A DNA stretch of 25,713 nt from the NCBI GenBank assembly GCA_035687895.1, contig DASRUE010000251.1, positions 1-25,713 on the forward strand. Reading direction: 5' to 3'. Numbering within the stretch: position 1 is the stretch's first letter; the number at the start of each line of letters is the position of its first letter. The position numbers were made by a program, and so were the translations under genes. Source of the DNA: JAERML01 sp035687895. Lineage in GTDB: Bacteria > Bacteroidota > Ignavibacteria > UBA10030 > UBA6906. A model generated the notes under the pieces. The model was not told where the DNA came from. It made no database searches and saw only the letters and a list, made by a program, of their open reading frames with translations. Shown in pieces: positions 8,541 to 16,184 of the stretch.

Positions 8541-10199
8541 ATGTCCGCACCTGAAACCACTCCACAGACCTCAGCAACAGAATCCGAATGGGAGCAACGT
8601 CGTGTCCAACCAGTCGTTGCCAGGTTCGGAGAACGAAAGCAGGGATTTCGCACCGATGCCGGGATGGTGATCGACCGGCTCTACAGTCCGGAAGAATTTA
8701 ATTATCGTGAACGGCTAGGCTATCCAGGGGAATATCCTTTCACCCGTGGCCCCTACCCGACTATGTACCGGAGCAAGTACTGGACAATGCGCCAGTATGC
8801 CGGGTTTGGGACGGCGGAGGAATCGAACTCCCGGTACCGCTACCTGCTTGACAGTGGAACGACCGGCCTGTCTGTAGCCTTTGACCTTCCAACGCAGATG
8901 GGCTACGACTCGGACCACACGCTGGCAGAAGGAGAAGTGGGGAAGGTGGGCGTTGCGATCGACACTCTTGCCGACATGGAGGTCCTCTTTGCGGGGATTC
9001 CCCTGCAGAAGGTCACCACATCGATGACGATCAACGCGACCGCTGCGATTCTTCTCAGCATGTACGTCGCTCTAGCGAAGCGACAAGGCGCTGACCTCAC
9101 GAAGCTTTCCGGAACGATACAAAACGACATCCTGAAAGAATACAGCTCTCGAGGCACACACATTTATCCTCCTGCACCATCCATGCGCCTCGTGACGGAC
9201 ACGTTTCAGTGGTGCAGCCAGAACCTTCCGCGCTGGAACGCCATCTCGATCAGTGGGTACCACATCCGGGAAGCGGGAGCGACAGCCGTGCAGGAACTCG
9301 GCTTCACGCTGGCCAATGGTATCGCATACGTCCAGGCTGCCGTGGAGACGGGCCTGAGTGTTGATTCGTTTGGCCCGCAGCTTTCCTTCTTCTTCAACGC
9401 ACACAACAACTTCTTCGAAGAGGTGGCTAAGTTCCGTGCTGCGCGCCGGTTGTGGGCGAGGATCATGAAGGACCGGTTTGGAGCAAAGAACGAAGAAAGC
9501 ATGAAACTCCGCTTCCACGCGCAGACCGGGGGCTCGACCCTTACGGCGCAACAGATCGACAACAACGTCGTGCGTGTGACGCTGCAAGCCCTCGCGGCAG
9601 TTCTTGGTGGATGCCAGTCGCTCCATACGAACAGTCGCGATGAAGCGCTTGCTCTTCCCACGGAGTCTTCGGTTATGCTCGCGCTGCGCACTCAACAAGT
9701 GATTGCGCACGAGTCCGGAGTAGCGGATACGATCGATCCCCTGGGTGGCGGGTATTTCGTCGAGTCTCTGACTGATTATCTCGAACGTGAGGCGTGGACG
9801 TTGATCGGGAAGATTGATGAGATGGGAGGAGCGGTCCGCGCTATTGAGCGGAAGTTCTACCAGAACGAGATCATGAAGAGTGCGTATGAGTACCAGCTTG
9901 CCATTGAAAAAAAGGAAAAAGTGATCGTGGGAGTGAACGAGTTTGTCATTCCAACACATGAGGACCCGGATCTCCTCACAATTAATGCTTCCGTCGCACA
10001 ACGCCAGGCGCAACGGCTGCGAGAAGTGAAAGCAAAACGGGACAAGGAGACGGTGCGCTCCACACTCGAGGCGTTGAAGTCTGCAGCGCGGACGAGACAG
10101 AACCTGGTTCCGTTAATCCTGCAAAGCGTTGAGGCCTATGCGTCAGTTGGAGAGATTTCTGATACGTTGCGCGAGGTGTGGGGAGAGTATAAGGAATAG
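8541..10199 (+). CDS. Methylmalonyl-CoA mutase, large (catalytic) subunit, split type
   Basis: Catalytic TIM-barrel subunit of an adenosylcobalamin-dependent acyl-CoA mutase that interconverts (R)-methylmalonyl-CoA and succinyl-CoA, linking propionate or odd-chain metabolism to the TCA cycle. It has 552 residues and ends after the barrel and a helical tail; the C-terminal B12-binding domain (DxHxxG) of the one-chain enzyme is absent, as in the split forms of archaea and many bacteria. Seen in order: PYPTMYRSKYWTMRQYAGF (71-89), SVAFDLPTQMGYDSD, GTIQNDILKEYSSRGTHIYPP, SISGYHIREAG (His241) and HAQTGGSTLTAQ. Tyr76 and Arg204 occupy the positions that in methylmalonyl-CoA mutases contact the substrate carboxylate, whereas isobutyryl-CoA mutase has Phe and Gln there; this favours methylmalonyl-CoA. 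No small B12-binding subunit gene lies in the window. Confidence 0.92.
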   Translation: MSAPETTPQTSATESEWEQRRVQPVVARFGERKQGFRTDAGMVIDRLYSPEEFNYRERLGYPGEYPFTRGPYPTMYRSKYWTMRQYAGFGTAEESNSRYRYLLDSGTTGLSVAFDLPTQMGYDSDHTLAEGEVGKVGVAIDTLADMEVLFAGIPLQKVTTSMTINATAAILLSMYVALAKRQGADLTKLSGTIQNDILKEYSSRGTHIYPPAPSMRLVTDTFQWCSQNLPRWNAISISGYHIREAGATAVQELGFTLANGIAYVQAAVETGLSVDSFGPQLSFFFNAHNNFFEEVAKFRAARRLWARIMKDRFGAKNEESMKLRFHAQTGGSTLTAQQIDNNVVRVTLQALAAVLGGCQSLHTNSRDEALALPTESSVMLALRTQQVIAHESGVADTIDPLGGGYFVESLTDYLEREAWTLIGKIDEMGGAVRAIERKFYQNEIMKSAYEYQLAIEKKEKVIVGVNEFVIPTHEDPDLLTINASVAQRQAQRLREVKAKRDKETVRSTLEALKSAARTRQNLVPLILQSVEAYASVGEISDTLREVWGEYKE

Positions 10200-10229
10200 A
10201 AAAAGGAACTTTGTCAGAGAAATGCCATC

Positions 10230-11024
10230 ATGCCTCTCACGAAAAACAAACTCAAAGAACTTCGTCAGTTGACGAGCAAGAAGCATCGGGATGAGTCGGA
10301 TCAATTCATCATAGAAGGTGTCCGACTTGTGCAAGAGGCGGTGCAATCCGATTACACGATTCAAGAAGCCTTCTATACGCGTGACCTTGAAGAGAGCGCG
10401 GGTGGGACGACGCTTCTGCAGACACTGAAGAAGAAGACTGCGAACCTCTTCCCTGTAACAACACGGGAGATGGAAGTGATCTCCGAAACGGTAACATTCC
10501 AGGGAATTGTGGCAGTGCTTCGCCAGAAACACTTTACCATTGAGATGTTGCTGAAGAAGAATAGCGGCCAATCCCGGTTAGTGGCGTTTGACAGTGTATC
10601 GGATCCGGGGAACGTCGGATCGATGGTCCGGACATGCGATTGGTTTGGTGTCGATGGTGTCCTGCTGGGCGGTAGTTCTGTCGATCTCTACAATCCCAAA
10701 GTCCTTCGCGCAACGATGGGAGGCGTTTTCCATCTTCCGATTGCAGAAGGTGTGGATCTTCTCTCTACCCTTTCTCGAGCGAAGGGGATGGGGTACAAGG
10801 TGTACGTCACCGACATCCGGAGCGAAACGCATTTCGACCGCGTGAAGTATGAGCACAAGGCCATCATTGTGTTCGGCAACGAGGCCTGGGGGGTTTCCGA
10901 TCAAGTAAAAGACCTTGCTGATACCAGAGTTTCCATCCGCAGGTACGGCGCTGCTGAGTCTCTGAATGTTTCCGTCGCATGCGGTGTCGTCCTTTCGGGC
11001 CTTCACCGGCTGTTTGACGAATAA
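10230..11024 (+). CDS. SpoU/TrmH-family 2'-O-ribose RNA methyltransferase
   Basis: SAM-dependent methyltransferase of the trefoil-knot SPOUT class that methylates the 2'-O of a ribose in rRNA or tRNA. The protein has 264 residues. An N-terminal substrate-binding domain (EGVRLVQEAV, 29-38) is followed by the three SpoU motifs: DPGNVGSMVRTCDWFG (125-140, motif 1), FGNEAWG (215-221, motif 2) and ESLNVSVA (243-250, motif 3), so it looks active. It resembles the RlmB/TsnR-like branch rather than the short TrmL branch, but the modified nucleotide cannot be read from sequence. ATG 10230 gives the usual MPLTKNKLKELRQL start. It begins 30 bases after the mutase stop and may share its transcript, though the functions are unrelated. 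Confidence 0.93.
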   Translation: MPLTKNKLKELRQLTSKKHRDESDQFIIEGVRLVQEAVQSDYTIQEAFYTRDLEESAGGTTLLQTLKKKTANLFPVTTREMEVISETVTFQGIVAVLRQKHFTIEMLLKKNSGQSRLVAFDSVSDPGNVGSMVRTCDWFGVDGVLLGGSSVDLYNPKVLRATMGGVFHLPIAEGVDLLSTLSRAKGMGYKVYVTDIRSETHFDRVKYEHKAIIVFGNEAWGVSDQVKDLADTRVSIRRYGAAESLNVSVACGVVLSGLHRLFDE

Positions 11025-11066
11025 CCTTCGCTTACGTCCTCGTCTCTCACACAGGAGTAATCGCAC

Positions 11067-11999
11067 GTGGAGTTGCCGCAGGGATTCAGGGTCGGCCACT
11101 GGAGCAATACGAAGGCATTGACGGGCTGCACGGTAATTCTCTGTCCGCCAAAGACAGTGGGAGGGTGCGATGTGCGTGGAAGCTCGCCCGGAAGCCGGGA
11201 ACTTGCACTGCTGGCAAGTGACAAGACAATGCAGGAGGTGCATGCCGTCCTTCTGACGGGAGGAAGTGCATTCGGCCTCGGAGCGGCGGATGGAGTAATG
11301 CGGTATCTTGAAGAGCACAGCATCGGTTACGAGACACCATGGGTGAGAGTCCCGATCGTTCCAGCGTCCGTCATCTTCGATCTAAACATAGGTTCGAAGG
11401 ATGTTCGTCCAACCGCGGAGGCAGGTTATAGGGCTTGCGTCGACGCCAACACGGACATCAAAACGGAGGGGAACATCGGTGCTGGGATCGGTGCCACTGT
11501 TGGGAAATGGGGAGGCATCGAGACCCGTATGAAGGGAGGATACGGCGCGGCGCGTGTGGACCGCGGTGAGCTTCAGGTTGTAGCCGTCGCGGTGGTGAAT
11601 GCGGTGGGTGATGTGGTTGATGGGTCAGGTCGGATTCTTGCCGGCGCCCGGTCAGCGGAAGGAAAATGGCTTGGCGAACAGGATGCTCTCCGCACGTTTG
11701 CACGCGCACGAATGCCACTTCTTTCCAATACAACACTTGTTGTTATTATGACGAATGCGAGGCTCGCCAAGGTTGAAGTCAACCGGCTGGCGCAACGGGG
11801 GCATGACGGAATGGCGCGGGCGATCAAGCCAGCGCACACATCCTATGATGGTGACATCGTGTTCGGTCTTGGTTCAGGACTTGTGGAGGCGAACTTCGAT
11901 CTCGTCGCGGAAATGGGCGCCGATGCCGCTGCAGAAGCGATTCGCAGTGGAGTACGCAATGCGGCATCGGTTGAAGGGGTGCCGGGGATTGCGGGCTGA
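11067..11999 (+). CDS. P1-family (DmpA/S58-type) self-processing peptidase
   Basis: Protein of 310 residues of the S58 DmpA-like N-terminal-nucleophile hydrolases, which cut themselves into two chains and act as aminopeptidases on small or beta-peptides. Visible family features are GCDVRGSSPGSRE (33-45), the glycine-rich GNIGAGIGATVGKWGG (135-150) and the self-cleavage site region LLSNTTLVVIMTNARL (218-233). The new N-terminal nucleophile would be Thr222 after a cut behind Asn221, a position occupied by Ser in DmpA itself. RLAQRGHDGMARAIKPAHT and YDGDIVFGLG complete the signature. No signal peptide is seen, so a cytoplasmic location is expected. GTG 11067 is supported by ACAGGAG at 11051-11057. 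The physiological substrate is unknown. Confidence 0.9.
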   Translation: MELPQGFRVGHWSNTKALTGCTVILCPPKTVGGCDVRGSSPGSRELALLASDKTMQEVHAVLLTGGSAFGLGAADGVMRYLEEHSIGYETPWVRVPIVPASVIFDLNIGSKDVRPTAEAGYRACVDANTDIKTEGNIGAGIGATVGKWGGIETRMKGGYGAARVDRGELQVVAVAVVNAVGDVVDGSGRILAGARSAEGKWLGEQDALRTFARARMPLLSNTTLVVIMTNARLAKVEVNRLAQRGHDGMARAIKPAHTSYDGDIVFGLGSGLVEANFDLVAEMGADAAAEAIRSGVRNAASVEGVPGIAG

Positions 12000-12005
12000 A
12001 CGAAG

Positions 12006-12764
12006 ATGACGCACACGACATCCCGCGGAAGACGGAACCAAGGTGAGATCACTCTTGCGCGTGCAATCTCGAAGTTTGGAATTGCTTCCAGAACTCAAGC
12101 TGCCGCAATGGTCCGAGAGGGAAGGGTTGCGGTCGACGGGAGTATTGTTCGCTCGCCGGATCGATGGGTGAATCCCCTCTCAAACGAAATCCAAGTTGAC
12201 GGAAAACGGATAAGAAGGGCGTCACCGGTCTACCTGGCGATGCATAAACCCATCGGTGTTGTGACAACGCGTTCCGATGAGAAAGGTCGAAAAACAATCT
12301 ATCATCTCCTTCCTCCGGAACGACAATGGATGTTTCCGATTGGCAGGCTGGACAAGGAAACTTCTGGTCTGTTGCTCCTTACTAACGACTCACGCTTTGG
12401 CGAAATGGTGACAAACCCGTTGGGAGAAATTCCGAAAACTTACAGTGTTACTGTTGACCGGCCACTGCGCGACGTTGATCGACGGGCACTGGAATCCAGA
12501 CTCACACTTGCAGATGGAACTCGCCTCCTGCCCGCGGAGGTGACGCCGTCGATAGATAACCCCCTTGTGTTCGAGATGACAATAGTGGAGGGAAAGAACC
12601 GACAGATCAGGCGAATGTGTGAACATCTGGGTTACGTTGTCATCTCGCTGCAACGCATCCGAATCGGCTTGATTAGTCTCGGGAGACTCAACGTGGGCGA
12701 AGTGCGTCCGCTCTCACGAGAGGAACGATCCGGGATTCTCTCCTCCTTTGCTTCTGGGGAATGA
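12006..12764 (+). CDS. RsuA/RluB/E/F-family pseudouridine synthase (copy 1)
   Basis: Isomerises a specific uridine to pseudouridine in rRNA. It has 252 residues: an N-terminal S4 RNA-binding domain (about 15-65, ARAISKFGIASRTQAAAMVREGRVAVDG), then the synthase domain with YLAMHKPIGVVTT and the catalytic motif GRLDKETSG, where Asp116 is the nucleophile. The C-terminal EGKNRQIRRMCEHLGY is also a family signature. A second member of the same family lies at 21037-21798; that one sits in the usual scpA-scpB context of rluB, so this copy may serve a different site, for example an RsuA- or RluE/F-like role. It starts 6 bases after the peptidase stop and overlaps the NUDIX gene by four bases. Confidence 0.92.
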   Translation: MTHTTSRGRRNQGEITLARAISKFGIASRTQAAAMVREGRVAVDGSIVRSPDRWVNPLSNEIQVDGKRIRRASPVYLAMHKPIGVVTTRSDEKGRKTIYHLLPPERQWMFPIGRLDKETSGLLLLTNDSRFGEMVTNPLGEIPKTYSVTVDRPLRDVDRRALESRLTLADGTRLLPAEVTPSIDNPLVFEMTIVEGKNRQIRRMCEHLGYVVISLQRIRIGLISLGRLNVGEVRPLSREERSGILSSFASGE

Positions 12765-13234
12765 CCGTGCCCATCATTGCTTGTCGCATCGTTGAAGTCT
12801 GTGTCTTCAGGTTCGTCCAGGATCACCCCCAATATCTTCTTCTGAAGCGATCGAACGATGAGGAGATTTATCCGGGGCTCTGGCAGTTCATCAGCGGCTC
12901 CATTCATGATGAAGAAAAGGCGACCGAGGCTGCGCTCCGAGAAATGTACGAAGAGACCCGACTGACGCCGCAACAATTGTGGGCCGTTCCACACGTGAAT
13001 ACCTACTATGATCATCTGCATGACGCAGTGAACCTCAGTCCGTTCTTCGCTGCGCAGGTACTGCCCGATGATGAGCCGGCACTTTCTGAAGAGCACCAAC
13101 ATTACGAATGGCTCCGCTACAACGATGCTTGCCGGAAACTCGTCTGGCCGGGCCAGCGACAGGGGCTCGACATCGTGAAAGACTCCATCATTGGAGGTGA
13201 ACCAGCCGGTGAGCGAACGAGAGTGGTTCTCTAA
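12761..13234 (+). CDS. NUDIX hydrolase
   Basis: Hydrolase of nucleoside diphosphates linked to another moiety, 157 residues. The Nudix box is at 46-68: Gly46, then Glu52, Arg60-Glu61 and Glu64-Glu65, matching GX5EX7REUXEEXGU except that the last Gly is Arg67. The metal-binding REXXEE core is intact, so activity is likely. PGLWQFISGSI before the box resembles the dATP/dihydroneopterin-triphosphate pyrophosphatase branch, but the substrate cannot be fixed from this. ATG 12761 overlaps the stop of the pseudouridine synthase by four bases, which indicates translational coupling. It ends a run of tightly packed genes; a 105-base pyrimidine-rich gap follows. Confidence 0.92.
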   Translation: MTVPIIACRIVEVCVFRFVQDHPQYLLLKRSNDEEIYPGLWQFISGSIHDEEKATEAALREMYEETRLTPQQLWAVPHVNTYYDHLHDAVNLSPFFAAQVLPDDEPALSEEHQHYEWLRYNDACRKLVWPGQRQGLDIVKDSIIGGEPAGERTRVVL

Positions 13235-13339
13235 CTCCGTGATGTCGCTCTTGCCATTTCCTTGCTAATCACACCGTCATTCCGTACCTTTTTGTGGTTT
13301 TCTTTTCCATCATCATTCCTTTTACTTCCGGAGAAATGT

Positions 13340-14254
13340 GTGAGCGTACTCGTCGTAGGTTCGCTAGCGCTTGATACGATTGAGACCCCCTTTGGCAAGG
13401 TGGAGAACAAGCTTGGGGGCTCTGCGACATATATCACTGCAGCGGCAAGCTACTTCGTTAAACCCATCCGTCTCGTAGGAGTCGTCGGTGGCGACTTCCC
13501 CAAGCAAGCGATCACGTTTCTTGAGGAGCGTGATGTGGACCTTGAAGGTCTGCAAGTGATCGAAGAAGGAAAAACATTCCGTTGGTCCGGCAGGTATCAT
13601 TACGATCTGAATGAACGCGACACTCTCTCGACGGATCTGAATGTATTTGAGAAATTCGACCCCATCATCCCGGAAAAGTACCGGAAGAGTCGTTGTGTCT
13701 GCCTTGGCAACATCGACCCGGTTCTGCAGAGGAAGGTGCTCGACCAGATTGAGAAGCCCCGTGTCGTCATCTGCGACACGATGAACTACTGGATTAACCG
13801 GAAGAACAAAGAGCTGCGGGAAACGTTGAAGCTGATCGATGTCCTTATTCTGAATGATTCTGAGGCCCGTCTTCTCTCAAAGGAACCGAATCTGATCAAG
13901 GCCGCCAGGGTAATCCACAGCATGGGACCGCGCATCGTCATCATCAAGAAAGGAGAACATGGTGCTCTCTTGATCACGGAGCAGATCGTGTTCTCTGCGC
14001 CTGCGTATCCCATGGAGAACATCTTTGATCCGACAGGTGCCGGGGATGCATTCGCGGGTGGGTTCGTAGGTTGGCTTGCGCGAACAGACGACGTATCTGA
14101 AGAAAACCTGAAGCGCGCTGTGATCTATGGCAGCACGATGGCTTCTTTCTCCGTCGAGAAGTTTGGCGTGGACGGCCTGGCCGACCTGACGTATCTGCAG
14201 ATTCAGGATCGGTTCCGCTCATTCCGTGAGCTCTCCCGGTTCGACGAGGATTGA
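13340..14254 (+). CDS. PfkB-family carbohydrate/nucleoside kinase
   Basis: ATP-dependent kinase of the ribokinase fold, 304 residues. N-terminal VVGSLALDTIETPFGKVENKLGGSATY (5-31) carries the GG substrate-lid region; the anion-hole and catalytic motif DPTGAGD is at 230-236, with Asp236 as catalytic base. LNDSEARLL (171-179) is the usual mid-protein signature. GTG 13340 is chosen because GGAG at 13330-13333 is well spaced; the frame is open further upstream to TTG 13262 in a pyrimidine-rich stretch that does not look coding. The substrate is not evident: sugar, nucleoside or deoxysugar are all possible. The mtnA gene starts 24 bases later, which suggests a role in salvage of ribosyl compounds; this is inference. 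Confidence 0.88.
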   Translation: MSVLVVGSLALDTIETPFGKVENKLGGSATYITAAASYFVKPIRLVGVVGGDFPKQAITFLEERDVDLEGLQVIEEGKTFRWSGRYHYDLNERDTLSTDLNVFEKFDPIIPEKYRKSRCVCLGNIDPVLQRKVLDQIEKPRVVICDTMNYWINRKNKELRETLKLIDVLILNDSEARLLSKEPNLIKAARVIHSMGPRIVIIKKGEHGALLITEQIVFSAPAYPMENIFDPTGAGDAFAGGFVGWLARTDDVSEENLKRAVIYGSTMASFSVEKFGVDGLADLTYLQIQDRFRSFRELSRFDED

Positions 14255-14278
14255 TTGGCGTTGCAGCGGCTTGATGGC

Positions 14279-15331
14279 ATGATGACAACGATTGATTGGA
14301 ATCAAGGGAAGGTCCGCTTCATCGACCAATCCCTGCTTCCGACGCACGAAGTGTATGTTGAGACAGAGGACTATCGTGTTGTCGGAGATGCTATTCAGCG
14401 ACTGGCGATCCGCGGTGCACCTGCAATCGGTGTTGCCGCTGCCTTTGCCATCGTCCTTGCTGTCAATGATCGTCGAATTGCCAATTCTCGTGCACTTGAG
14501 ACGGAATTCCACACCGCTACTGAATACCTTGCCCGTACCCGCCCCACTGCAGTCAACCTCTTCTTCGCCATTAGCAGAATGAAGCAGGTTTTTGCCTCCG
14601 TCCCACACGATGACACAGACGCTGTTCGCTTTCTTCTGCTGGAAGAGGCGCAAACCATTAAGCGCGAGGATATCGATGCGTGTCGAAGGATAGGCGAAAA
14701 TGGCGCATCGTTCATAAAGCCGGGTTCATCCGTTCTGACCCACTGCAACGCCGGTGCATTGGCCACCGCAGGAGAGGGGACAGCGCTCAGCGTCATCACC
14801 ACTGCCGCCCGTCTGGGGAATGTGTTGCGTGTCTATGTGGATGAGACTCGTCCACTTCTGCAGGGGGCACGGTTGACGAGTTGGGAATTGGTCAAGCTAG
14901 GGCTGGAAGTGGTGCTCATCACGGACAATACTGCCGGTTGGTTGATGCAACAAAGGAAAGTGGATGCCGTAATTGTAGGAGCGGATAGGATTGCGGCAAA
15001 CGGAGATGTTGCAAACAAGATCGGCACATATCCGCTGGCCGTGCTTGCGGCGCGCCACGGCATTCCGTTCTACGTTGCAGTTCCCACGTCCACCATTGAT
15101 TTGGAGACAGAATCGGGAGGCAGCATTCCCATCGAAGAACGTGCCGCAGAGGAAGTGACGCACATAGCCGGAATCAGGGTTGCGGCGGAAGGCGTGCGTG
15201 TGTACGCACCAGCATTCGACGTTACTCCTCATGAGTTGGTCACGGCAATCATTACCGAACGAGGGATTGCCCGGGCGCCCTACGGCGGGGCTCTTGAAGC
15301 GTTGAAGCGAGCCAAGGTGGATGCAGCATGA
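14279..15331 (+). CDS. mtnA: S-methyl-5-thioribose-1-phosphate isomerase MtnA
   Basis: Isomerises 5-methylthioribose 1-phosphate to 5-methylthioribulose 1-phosphate in methionine salvage; relatives of the eIF2B-like fold also act on ribose 1,5-bisphosphate or 5-deoxyribose 1-phosphate. It has 350 residues. Diagnostic motifs are RGAPAIG (45-51), THCNAGALAT with catalytic Cys156, VDETRPLLQGARLT and VGADRIAANGD with catalytic Asp236, then NKIGTYPLAVLA. ATG 14279 (or the adjacent 14282) is chosen; the frame extends to TTG 14255 without a better Shine-Dalgarno. The stop overlaps recO by four bases. No mtnP, mtnK or mtnB is in the window, so the pathway is incomplete here. Confidence 0.93.
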   Translation: MMTTIDWNQGKVRFIDQSLLPTHEVYVETEDYRVVGDAIQRLAIRGAPAIGVAAAFAIVLAVNDRRIANSRALETEFHTATEYLARTRPTAVNLFFAISRMKQVFASVPHDDTDAVRFLLLEEAQTIKREDIDACRRIGENGASFIKPGSSVLTHCNAGALATAGEGTALSVITTAARLGNVLRVYVDETRPLLQGARLTSWELVKLGLEVVLITDNTAGWLMQQRKVDAVIVGADRIAANGDVANKIGTYPLAVLAARHGIPFYVAVPTSTIDLETESGGSIPIEERAAEEVTHIAGIRVAAEGVRVYAPAFDVTPHELVTAIITERGIARAPYGGALEALKRAKVDAA

Positions 15332-16101
15332 TTGTCAAGACTGAGGCCGTTGTCCTGAAAACGATGAGGTTCCGTGACACCAGCACAATTCTCACGCTCT
15401 ATACGCAGGAGTTTGGCAAGGTTACAGTGATCGCAAAAGGGGCGCGTGATTTCAAGAGTAAGTTCGGGTCCGCGCTTCAACCAATGAACCACGTGCTTGC
15501 GGTCTTCTACCGGAAGGAGCACCGCGAAATGCACCTCCTCTCACAATGTGATATGGTGAAACGCCGCCGCCGGATGACAGAGGAGATGGAGAGGATGGCG
15601 GCTGGCATGACAATCATCGAGTTGGTGCATGGTGTCACCCACGCCGAGGAAAAAAACGAAAAGCTGTTTGCTTCCGTTGTGGGTGCCCTCGAAGCAATTG
15701 AGACTGTGGCAAAGCATCCAGGCAATGTAGTGTATGCGTTTGAGGTTCGCTTGTCGGATATCCTGGGATTCAGAGCGAACTTCCTTGGATGTGCCCGTTG
15801 TGGAGTGGTGATGGATGAGCGCGTGGTTGGAACAAACGGGGCAGAACTTCGGTTGAGTCAAGGTGGGGTGGTGTGCAGCCAGTGCGCTGCGGGAGGATTG
15901 GGGGAGGGAAGAGTCACACGACAGGCTCTCCGGGTTCTTCAGAGATTGCAGGAAATTCCTGAATTTGCAGCCTCGTGCACGATTGCTCTAACACCCGTGA
16001 TCAGGGATGAAGTGGCGGGGATCCTGCGAAGGTACCTGCAGAGTCACGTGGACGGTTTGCGGTATCTCAAGGCAGAGTCCGTTCTGGCAGCCATGATGTA
16101 A
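15328..16101 (+). CDS. recO: DNA repair protein RecO
   Basis: Recombination mediator of the RecFOR pathway: it binds SSB and RecR, anneals single strands and helps load RecA at gaps. It has 257 residues, a normal length. The N-terminal OB fold is seen as MIVKTEAVVLKTMRFRDTS followed by LTLYTQEFGKVTVIAKGAR (22-40). The middle is helical, and a four-cysteine zinc site is intact (Cys155-x2-Cys158 and Cys183-x2-Cys186), as in the Gram-positive and Bacteroidota type. ATG 15328 overlaps the mtnA stop by four bases, so translation is probably coupled although the functions are unrelated. The gene ends 83 bases before htrA. Confidence 0.94.
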   Translation: MIVKTEAVVLKTMRFRDTSTILTLYTQEFGKVTVIAKGARDFKSKFGSALQPMNHVLAVFYRKEHREMHLLSQCDMVKRRRRMTEEMERMAAGMTIIELVHGVTHAEEKNEKLFASVVGALEAIETVAKHPGNVVYAFEVRLSDILGFRANFLGCARCGVVMDERVVGTNGAELRLSQGGVVCSQCAAGGLGEGRVTRQALRVLQRLQEIPEFAASCTIALTPVIRDEVAGILRRYLQSHVDGLRYLKAESVLAAMM

Positions 16102-16184
16102 AATTTCATGAATTAGTTCGTACCCAGGAGAAAGTCGCGGCGGATTGTCGCGCAATGTTCACTATTTTCGAGGAGGTTGAAGGT

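Noticed and set aside
9072..10013. A 313-codon open frame on the minus strand inside the mutase gene
   Set aside because: It is fully antisense to a gene with clear family motifs, its product shows no recognisable features, and other minus-strand frames behave the same way; it is a codon-bias shadow.
13262..13290. TTGCTA with a 17-base spacer and TACCTT as a promoter for the PfkB gene
   Set aside because: The -10 element matches the consensus at only three positions and the tract is generally pyrimidine-rich.
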